A stretch of 6,847 nt of DNA from CALZKI01 sp045124055 (GTDB taxonomy: Bacteria; Bacillota; Clostridia; Lachnospirales; Lachnospiraceae). Both the position numbers and the translations under genes were made by a program. The notes below the pieces were generated by a model. That model was not told the origin of the DNA and searched no databases. It saw only the letters and a program-made list of their open reading frames with translations. The stretch covers positions 1 through 6,847 of the forward strand of contig JBGVKZ010000050.1 of the NCBI GenBank assembly GCA_045124055.1, read 5' to 3'. Below, in pieces: positions 1 to 5,504 of this stretch; position 1 is the first letter of the stretch; every line of letters begins with the position of its first letter.

Positions 1-133
1 TAAGCCCGTGTTTGAAGTTTGTTATTGGTGGTACTTTAACAATACTATCTTGGGACAATCCTGTCACTGCCTATTTTTGAAGATGTAAAAAATTACGCTA
101 CAGCCTTGGCAGGCCATCGCGCAGCGATTTTGT
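1..133. other. Left-edge stretch without a confident gene
   Basis: I find no gene here that I can support. A minus-strand frame is open from a GTG at 67 to the window edge (reading VTGLSQDSIVKVPPITNF...), so it could be the first 22 codons of a gene continuing to the left. The only Shine-Dalgarno-like bases (AGG) sit two bases before that GTG, and plus-strand frames are equally open over this short distance. Base composition is near 45-47% G+C, similar to guaA and higher than the defence genes, which fits mobile-element backbone or chromosome rather than the AT-rich cargo. No hairpin, tRNA or repeat was recognised. Confidence 0.3.
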
Positions 134-289
134 TCACTTTCGGTTTGCCTTGCCGGACAAAACGATAAGATTCGGGTTGATGGCAAGCATCCGTTCATTG
201 AGCTGCTTAATTATCTTGTAGCCCTGTGCTCTGCTGACACCCCAGTCCTCACAGACTTCTGTAACATCTACATACATCTTTTTATTCAT
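134..289 (-). CDS. Small helix-turn-helix protein, excisionase/regulator-like (51 aa)
   Basis: This short minus-strand gene encodes 51 residues starting MNKKMYVDVTEV and ending GKANRK. The ATG at 289 is preceded by a strong site, AAAGGAGG, nine bases upstream, which fixes the start. The segment at residues 6-34 (VDVTEVCEDWGVSRAQGYKI and on) reads as a helix-turn-helix of the kind found in small DNA-binding or excisionase-like proteins of Firmicute conjugative elements; this is family resemblance from memory. It likely binds DNA in the cytoplasm, either as a transcription regulator or as a recombination directionality factor. Relatives that I recall run on past the NRK with an aromatic-rich tail, so the TGA here may mark a truncated copy. 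It is divergent from the XRE gene and has its own promoter between two palindromes. Function beyond DNA binding is unknown. Confidence 0.6.
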   Translation of the reverse strand: MNKKMYVDVTEVCEDWGVSRAQGYKIIKQLNERMLAINPNLIVLSGKANRK

Positions 290-350
290 AGGCTGATTCC
301 TCCTTTCCTCACTTCAATGTATTATGAAAACATTTGCAGTTATTCTACGC

Positions 351-419
351 GTACATTTTTGTACTTGTCTGATTATAGTACAATATCTTTTTTGTTTCGT
401 CAAGTACTTTTTTGTACTT
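351..419. promoter_or_regulatory. Paired GTAC-N6-GTAC palindromes, candidate repressor operators
   Basis: Two palindromes share a GTAC-N6-GTAC core. The left one is GTACATTTTTGTAC at 351-364. The right one is longer and perfect in its arms, AAGTACTTTTTTGTACTT at 402-419. Their equivalent bases are 53 bp apart, close to five helical turns, so proteins bound to both would face the same side of the DNA. A further lone GTAC lies at 378-381 and another at 469-472. The right palindrome overlaps the -35 and the left one covers the likely start of transcription of the minus-strand promoter, a typical repression arrangement. The XRE protein encoded at 520 is the obvious candidate binder; that is inference. 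Confidence 0.55.
375..403 (-). promoter_or_regulatory. Promoter for the small minus-strand HTH gene
   Basis: On the minus strand, TTGACG (plus 398-403) is a five-of-six match to a -35 box. It is followed after 17 bases by TACTAT (plus 375-380). A perfect TATAAT overlaps this at plus 372-377, but its spacing would be 20. Either reading places the transcription start near 365, giving a leader of roughly 75 bases before the ATG at 289. The two GTAC-N6-GTAC palindromes overlap its -35 and start region. Confidence 0.55.
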
Positions 420-446
420 TAATTCTATTTAGTATTAACTTTTCTG

Positions 447-475
447 TTCACTTTTTTCTTTATTCGTGGTACAAT
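447..475 (+). promoter_or_regulatory. Extended -10 promoter for the XRE regulator and defence operon
   Basis: TTCACT at 447-452 is a four-of-six -35 box. A 17-base spacer leads to TACAAT at 470-475, preceded by TG at 467-468 in the extended -10 (TGN) position. The start of transcription would lie near 482, about 38 bases ahead of the ATG at 520. A lone GTAC (469-472) overlaps the -10 and could serve as a weak half-operator for autoregulation. No other good promoter is seen before 4477, so this one probably drives all four plus-strand genes. Confidence 0.55.
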
Positions 476-519
476 AATGCTATTAAATAAATATTGCTTA
501 TCGTAAAGGAGATTTTTAT

Positions 520-1470
520 ATGACTCTTGGAGATAAAATTAGAAAATATCGAACTCTAAAAGGTCTGACACAGGCACAGCTTGGATCAATGGTCAAACTG
601 ACCGGAGACCGCATACGTCAGTATGAAAATGATGTAAGAAAGCCAAAAGACGGTAAACTGTTTGAGATTGCAGACGCTCTTGATGTAAATCCTTCTACAC
701 TCGCTGAGCCTGATTTTGATGATCCCACCAGTGTAATGCATGTCCTCTTTGAATTAGAAGATATCTATGGCTTGCATTTTGAAAAAGTCGGCGATAACTA
801 TCAGCTTGCCTTTTCAAAAGGAGAATGTGAGAATGCTAATTGGCTCATAGATGGAATTGCAGCATGGGTAAAAAAACGAAATGAATTGCAGCCAGATATT
901 AATGACTCTGATAGTACCATTACAGATAAGAAAAATGATTATATCCGCTGGAAAGCAAGATATCCATATAATTTTGCAGAAGAGATTACCAACAATTTTG
1001 CATTAGTTCAGAAGTTTAATGAAGATGCCTCTTCTCTTCTACCTTCTGACAGACAACCGATTACTCGATTCTCCGAATTTTATAGCACCTTGCTTTCATT
1101 GGAAGATGCCGGAATTAAGTTCACTTTGTCTGTTGATGAAATTATGAGCAGACGAAGTGCCGCATTTTATATTGATTTAGATTACATTCTGAACAGTTCA
1201 AATGAAATCAAGAAACTGTATATGGAATTCAGACAGTGCTGGTATGATATGAAGGATATTGGAATTGAAATACACGAATCGCCGGTTCCGATAAATGAAG
1301 ATATGAATATAGCATTATATTCCGATAACATGCAGCTTATAACATTGTTTCACACACATATGCGTCACTTAGAAGAAAAGAATTCACCTATGTATGACGA
1401 AGACATGTATAAGGCAGAGATTGAGGATACATTGCAGATATTCAATATTCCGATAAAAGAATACGTATGA
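520..1470 (+). CDS. XRE-family helix-turn-helix regulator with a long uncharacterised C-terminal region (316 aa)
   Basis: The N-terminal part (residues about 4-63) is a clear Cro/C1-type helix-turn-helix: LGDKIRKYRTLKGLTQAQLG, followed by a recognition helix around TGDRIRQYE and the RKPK turn. It should bind operator DNA in the cytoplasm. Residues 64-316 are acidic and mostly helical in appearance and match no domain that I recognise; there is no visible protease, HExxH or nuclease motif. Typical restriction-modification controller (C) proteins are only about 80-100 residues, so this is not a classical one. The start is supported by AAAGGAG at 505-511, eight bases before the ATG. The gene lies 33 bp ahead of the restriction-modification gene, in the same direction and divergent from the small HTH gene, and could repress both promoters through the GTAC palindromes. 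The DNA-binding role is secure; the target and the C-terminal role are inferred or unknown. Confidence 0.8.
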   Translation: MTLGDKIRKYRTLKGLTQAQLGSMVKLTGDRIRQYENDVRKPKDGKLFEIADALDVNPSTLAEPDFDDPTSVMHVLFELEDIYGLHFEKVGDNYQLAFSKGECENANWLIDGIAAWVKKRNELQPDINDSDSTITDKKNDYIRWKARYPYNFAEEITNNFALVQKFNEDASSLLPSDRQPITRFSEFYSTLLSLEDAGIKFTLSVDEIMSRRSAAFYIDLDYILNSSNEIKKLYMEFRQCWYDMKDIGIEIHESPVPINEDMNIALYSDNMQLITLFHTHMRHLEEKNSPMYDEDMYKAEIEDTLQIFNIPIKEYV

Positions 1471-1503
1471 AAATACTATACCAAATGAAAAGGAGTAACA
1501 CCA

Positions 1504-3438
1504 ATGGCAAAAAAAGAAGCTAACTTTGATTTATATATACACGATTTACTTGTTGAAGCTGGCATACAAGCTGATACACAAGGTAGCAATATTATTGAAA
1601 TTAATAATGCTCTAAAATCAGCTTCAAAACATAAAACAGGCAACGTAGGATTCCCAGAATATTGCGCAGTTGTCAATGATTTTGTTCTTGTCATGGAAGA
1701 TAAATCTGACAGAGCAAACTTGTGTGCCTTTGAGGATGATGGCACTACTATTTCCTTGACAGTGCAAGCTACAAAAAATTATGCCGTAAATGGCGCTTTA
1801 CATTATGCCAAACATATTTTACAAAACACTACATATAATAAAGTATTTGCGTTTGGTAATGCCGGAGACCGCAAACATCATATCATTCAACCATTATTTG
1901 TTGACAATAACGGCTATACATGGCTACCAGAAGTAGAGACTTTTGAAAATTTTTCTGCAAACCATATTTTAGAATATTACAAAAGAATTGTATTAAAAGA
2001 AACCCCACCAGAGGATATAGAACTTGCAGACATTCTTAAGAAAGCAAAGGAACTCCATGAATATCTACGTAATTATGGAGGTTTGGGTGAAGATGAAAAA
2101 CCGCTTGTCGTATCCGCAATTCTTCTTGCATTGCGTGAACAAAAATATAGTTTTCGCCTTGATATGTTAAAAGGGGACTCTTTAGAAAGTAACACTGATG
2201 GAGCAATTCTATACCAATATTTAGAAATGAATCTACAACGTGCAAAGGTTGCTCCTGAAGTAAAAAAAACTCGGGTACTTAACCAATTTACCTTAATAAA
2301 GGACAGACCTCAATTAAATACTAAACGGGAAGACTTAGGCAATAAGACACCCTTAAGATTTTTTGCAGAATACATCAATGAAAACATATTCAGAGCTCTG
2401 ATATCAAACTCAAAAGAAGATTATTTAGGCCGATTCTATGGAGAATTTGTGTCATACTCTGGTGGGGACGGTCAATCTCTAGGAGTAGTTCTTACCCCTA
2501 GCCATATTACCGACTTATTTTGTGAATTAGTAGATTTAAAACCTACCGATGTTATTTTTGATCCCTGCTGTGGCACGGGTGGTTTTTTAATTTCTGGAAT
2601 GCATAAAATGTTAAAAGAAACAAAAAATCCTTCGGATCGACTACATATAAAGCAGCATCAAATACACGGTATTGAAATTCGTGATGATATGTTTTCCATT
2701 GCCACTACAAACATGATCCTACGTGGTGATGGTCAAAGTAATTTAATCTGTGAAGATTTCCTTGCCCAAGACCCAGGAGAACTCCAGTTAAGTGGTGGGG
2801 GTATAACTGTTGGTTTTATGAACCCTCCTTATTCACAAGCCAAAAATAAAGACACTGCAAATTTATCAGAATTATGCTTTATTCGTCATCTATTAAATTC
2901 TATAACAGAAGGTGGTCGTGCTGCAGTCATTGTTCCTGTGTCTGCAATGATTGGAAAAACCAAAGAAGACAAAGCAATCAAAAAAGAAATATTAAAGAAT
3001 CATACTTTGGAAGGTGTTATCAGTCTGAACAAAGATACATTTTACCGAGTAGGAACGGTACCATGTATTGCAGTATTTACTACAGGAATACCACATCCAA
3101 CTGAAAAAAAAGCAAAATTTATTAATTTTGAAGATGATGGATATGAAGTAAAGAAACATTTAGGTCTTGTGGAAACAGAGCGTGCGAAAGATAAACGGCA
3201 ATATTTGCTTGATTGCTGGCATGGAAAAATCACAGATTTTCCATCAAGTTTTATGGTTGAAACAACTGTTGAAGATACAGATGAATGGTTACACTCATTT
3301 TATTACTATAATGATGAAATACCAACAGAAGAAGACTTTATGAACAGTATTGGGGATTATTTGACTTTTGAGTTCAACATGATCACTCATGGTAAAGGCT
3401 ATCTATTTGAACAAAGAGGTGATGATGAGAATGCTTAA
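1504..3438 (+). CDS. BcgI-like fused restriction endonuclease / N6-adenine DNA methyltransferase (A subunit)
   Basis: This 644-residue protein likely both cuts and methylates DNA. Residues 1-135 look like a PD-(D/E)XK nuclease domain: P51-E52, then E65-D66-K67 at the end of a hydrophobic strand (VLVMEDK), then a NYAVNGALHYA helix and a VFAFGNAG strand typical of HSDR_N-like folds. A helical linker (about 170-310) precedes the methyltransferase. That domain shows the cofactor motif region LTPSHI (330-335), motif I DPCCGTGGF (353-361) and catalytic motif IV NPPY (440-443), the gamma-class adenine-N6 type seen in HsdM. Ordinary HsdM proteins are about 500 residues and lack the PE...EDK segment. 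The architecture and size match type IIB enzymes such as BcgI A. AGGAG at 1491-1495 supports the start, and the 3' end overlaps the specificity gene. Methyltransferase activity is near certain; the nuclease call is motif-based, and a purely modifying type I subunit is the alternative. Confidence 0.85.
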   Translation: MAKKEANFDLYIHDLLVEAGIQADTQGSNIIEINNALKSASKHKTGNVGFPEYCAVVNDFVLVMEDKSDRANLCAFEDDGTTISLTVQATKNYAVNGALHYAKHILQNTTYNKVFAFGNAGDRKHHIIQPLFVDNNGYTWLPEVETFENFSANHILEYYKRIVLKETPPEDIELADILKKAKELHEYLRNYGGLGEDEKPLVVSAILLALREQKYSFRLDMLKGDSLESNTDGAILYQYLEMNLQRAKVAPEVKKTRVLNQFTLIKDRPQLNTKREDLGNKTPLRFFAEYINENIFRALISNSKEDYLGRFYGEFVSYSGGDGQSLGVVLTPSHITDLFCELVDLKPTDVIFDPCCGTGGFLISGMHKMLKETKNPSDRLHIKQHQIHGIEIRDDMFSIATTNMILRGDGQSNLICEDFLAQDPGELQLSGGGITVGFMNPPYSQAKNKDTANLSELCFIRHLLNSITEGGRAAVIVPVSAMIGKTKEDKAIKKEILKNHTLEGVISLNKDTFYRVGTVPCIAVFTTGIPHPTEKKAKFINFEDDGYEVKKHLGLVETERAKDKRQYLLDCWHGKITDFPSSFMVETTVEDTDEWLHSFYYYNDEIPTEEDFMNSIGDYLTFEFNMITHGKGYLFEQRGDDENA

Positions 3439-4477
3439 TTTACATGACAGAAACTGGAAAGAATTTTATATTAAAGATATTTTTTTCATCAGTCCAGGTA
3501 AACGTTTAACTAAAAGTAATATGATTGATGGAAATAAACCTTTTATTGGTGCTACAGATTCGAATAACGGAGTAACTGCCTTTGTATCAAATTCCAATAT
3601 ATCAGAGGATAGAAATGTTTTAGGTGTAAACTATAATGGCAGCGTAGTCGAGAACTTTTATCACCCATATTCGTGCTTATTTTCAGATGATGTTAAACGT
3701 TTTAAACTAAAAGCTATATCGGGAACAAAATATCACTATTTATTTTTCAAAACTATAATTTTACAGCAAAAATGCAAATATGCTTATGGCTATAAATTTA
3801 ACGAACAAAGAATGCAAAAACAAATGATATTGCTGCCCGTTACCAATAGTGGCACTCCTGATTATGATTTTATGGAACAGTACATCAAAGAACGAGAACA
3901 AAAGATCACGCAAAACTACATATCTTTTACTGATAATAATTTACAAGAAGAAAAAACACCTCTTTCTCTAGAACAAAAGAAATGGGACACATTCTTTGTT
4001 GGTGATTTATTTACTGTAAGAAGACCCAAAGCTCGTTCTGAAAAACAATACCAGTTTGGTCCAATTCCATTTATTGCGTCTGGTAATACAAACAACGGTC
4101 TTACTAAGTGCTGTATGCCTAAAAAAGAAGATGTTCTAGATGAAGGGAACTGTATTACAATCAGCCCTGTTGATGGCAGTGCTTTTTATCAAGAAACTGC
4201 TTTTCTTGGCAGAGGTGGTGCCGGTTCTTCTATTCTGATATTATACAATTCTAGTATGAACAGGTATTCAGGTTTATTTATAGCAAGAATGTTAAGGCAA
4301 ACTTGTTCAAAATATTCTTATGGAAAAATGGGAAATAAAGAAAGTATAAAACGTGAAAAAATAATGCTTCCAATCAACGACAATGGTAAACCCGATTATT
4401 TCTTTATGGAGCAATATATAAAATATATAATGTTAAAATTAAAAACAAAATACCTTAAAGAAAAAAAATATATATAA
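3425..4477 (+). CDS. Specificity (S/B) subunit with two target-recognition domains
   Basis: The protein is built as two half-repeats. Each begins with a W..F.V/IGD-like strand (W11-F20; W187-F196), continues to a PFI..(T/N)NNG segment (40-50; 215-225), and ends in LPV/I...G.PDY.FMEQYIK followed by a helix (137-155; 314-333). This is the layout of type I HsdS and BcgI B subunits: two target-recognition domains separated by helical spacers, reading a bipartite sequence. The length of about 350 residues is near the 341 that I recall for BcgI B and shorter than most HsdS (about 400). Three ATGs are possible (3422, 3425, 3431). AGAGG at 3415-3419 has usable spacing to 3425 (5 bases) or 3431 (11), so I chose 3425; an upstream ATG at 3389 lies inside the preceding gene with no ribosome site. 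The overlap implies translational coupling. The exact DNA target cannot be read from the sequence. Confidence 0.85.
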   Translation: MRMLNLHDRNWKEFYIKDIFFISPGKRLTKSNMIDGNKPFIGATDSNNGVTAFVSNSNISEDRNVLGVNYNGSVVENFYHPYSCLFSDDVKRFKLKAISGTKYHYLFFKTIILQQKCKYAYGYKFNEQRMQKQMILLPVTNSGTPDYDFMEQYIKEREQKITQNYISFTDNNLQEEKTPLSLEQKKWDTFFVGDLFTVRRPKARSEKQYQFGPIPFIASGNTNNGLTKCCMPKKEDVLDEGNCITISPVDGSAFYQETAFLGRGGAGSSILILYNSSMNRYSGLFIARMLRQTCSKYSYGKMGNKESIKREKIMLPINDNGKPDYFFMEQYIKYIMLKLKTKYLKEKKYI

Positions 4478-4527
4478 ACTTAATTCCTATAATTATACCA
4501 AAATGCATAAATACTAGGAGGTCTGAT

Positions 4528-5436
4528 ATGATAAATAATTTTATATATGATGATATTTCTAATGCGATATTAAATACGAATACTGCTCTTAACGAGATTA
4601 CCTCATCTATCACTATCGCTACAGCAAAACCATATTTTATTTATGCTTATTCTTTATTTGAAAGTACCATTACAGAAATTATTAGATATTATATAAAAGC
4701 TTTTCCGCATAAGATTGACAAGAACATCTCTGTTAATAAGGATCTATTTCTTACATCCTCAAGATCAAGCGATATAATAGATACCATAATAGATCAAAAC
4801 ATACGAAAATACTCATGCAGGTCACTTTATGAATATATACATTTTTTTATATCCATACAAGATTTAGATTTATCTCTAAATGAATATAAAATTAGGGAAA
4901 TATCTGATTTACGTAATTCTATTGTTCATGATGATATCAAAAACTCATTAATATACAAGCACACAAACAACACTAAAAGCTATAATAAAAATCCACCTAC
5001 ATCATTATACAAAGACCACATTTGCTATTTTATTGAAATTCTTGATTTGTACAACACATGCATGGAAAAAAAATACTATGAATATACTCTTGATAAGTTA
5101 GCACGTGCAATTTGGGAAAATACTTTTTCAACACCATTGCTTTCTTTCGATGCAGTTTGGGAATATCATTCTGAAGGTTATTTAAAAATTAAGGATATAG
5201 ATGACTTAAAGTCAAGAGCAGCTTCTCTATCCAAAAGTGAGCATTTATTCCTTGCAATTTTTCTTCAGCAATATAATAACGATTTAAATAATTATATTCA
5301 CGACTTCAATCAAATACCGTCGCTTGTAAATATAGATACACATAATAAAACAAAGCTTGTAGAACTTATTGATTTCTTTGATTCTTTTCCATTACTTTTT
5401 AATGGTGAAAGAATCAAACCAACAGAATCAAAATAA
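4528..5436 (+). CDS. HEPN-domain protein, candidate RNase effector (302 aa)
   Basis: Residues about 25-180 form an all-helical segment carrying R129-N-S-I-V-H134, the RX4H motif (here in RNxxxH form) that is the catalytic signature of HEPN ribonucleases. A helix around YAYSLFESTITEII (39-52) fits the first HEPN helix. Known HEPN proteins act as RNA-cutting toxins in toxin-antitoxin, abortive infection, CRISPR and other defence systems. The C-terminal part (about 185-302) contains WENTFSTPLLSF (196-207), a nearby W211-E212, and LSKSEHLFLAIFLQQYNN (234-251); I do not recognise this domain. There is no transmembrane segment. AGGAGG (4516-4521) lies six bases before the ATG. The gene starts 50 bp after the specificity gene, and is the most AT-rich gene here, with many ATA codons. 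No nucleotidyltransferase (MNT) antitoxin is adjacent. The HEPN call is good; the antiphage role is inferred from context. Confidence 0.65.
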   Translation: MINNFIYDDISNAILNTNTALNEITSSITIATAKPYFIYAYSLFESTITEIIRYYIKAFPHKIDKNISVNKDLFLTSSRSSDIIDTIIDQNIRKYSCRSLYEYIHFFISIQDLDLSLNEYKIREISDLRNSIVHDDIKNSLIYKHTNNTKSYNKNPPTSLYKDHICYFIEILDLYNTCMEKKYYEYTLDKLARAIWENTFSTPLLSFDAVWEYHSEGYLKIKDIDDLKSRAASLSKSEHLFLAIFLQQYNNDLNNYIHDFNQIPSLVNIDTHNKTKLVELIDFFDSFPLLFNGERIKPTESK

Positions 5437-5438
5437 AC

Positions 5439-5457
5439 TGCAAGCATTTTGCAAGCA
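5439..5457. repeat. Short direct repeat TGCAAGCA x2
   Basis: TGCAAGCA occurs at 5439-5446 and again at 5450-5457, separated by TTT, directly after the stop codon of the HEPN gene and before the terminator hairpin. It may be chance, a remnant of a recombination site at an island boundary, or nothing functional. Only the repeat itself is seen. Confidence 0.4.
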
Positions 5458-5464
5458 CAAAAAA

Positions 5465-5502
5465 CGGGAAGCCCTAATTTATAAGGCTTCCCGCTATTTT
5501 TA
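5465..5502. terminator. Bidirectional intrinsic terminator between the HEPN gene and guaA
   Basis: A perfect nine-base-pair stem, CGGGAAGCC (5465-5473) with GGCTTCCCG (5485-5493), encloses an 11-base AT-rich loop. On the minus strand six T residues (plus A 5459-5464) follow the stem directly, making a strong terminator for guaA. On the plus strand the tail is CTATTTTTA (5494-5502), a weaker but usable T-run ending the defence operon. The two genes converge on it. Confidence 0.85.
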
Positions 5503-5504
5503 CA

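Noticed and set aside
1476..1745. Minus-strand open frame of 89 codons opposite the start of the methyltransferase gene
   Set aside because: Antisense shadow of a secure gene; no ribosome site and no recognisable protein.
2036..2245. Minus-strand open frame of 69 codons inside the methyltransferase gene
   Set aside because: Antisense shadow with no supporting start signal.
2874..3104. Plus-strand out-of-frame reading of 76 codons inside the methyltransferase gene
   Set aside because: Its Cys- and Ser-rich, low-complexity wording is typical of a frame-shifted shadow.
3042..3233. Minus-strand open frame of 63 codons inside the methyltransferase gene
   Set aside because: Antisense shadow of a conserved coding region.
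1504..4477. Standard type I restriction-modification system
   Set aside because: No hsdR in the window, and the methyltransferase subunit has an extra N-terminal nuclease motif; hsdR outside the window cannot be fully excluded.
4488..4493. TATAAT between the specificity and HEPN genes as a separate HEPN promoter
   Set aside because: No -35 box at a proper distance (the position is poly-A) and the spacer is very AT-rich, so the match is weak; read-through from the operon is simpler.
4528..5436. HEPN-MNT toxin-antitoxin pair
   Set aside because: No nucleotidyltransferase (GSxxRG...DxD-type) gene is adjacent to the HEPN gene.
5439..5457. CRISPR-like repeat
   Set aside because: Only two 8-base copies with a 3-base gap; no array structure or cas genes.
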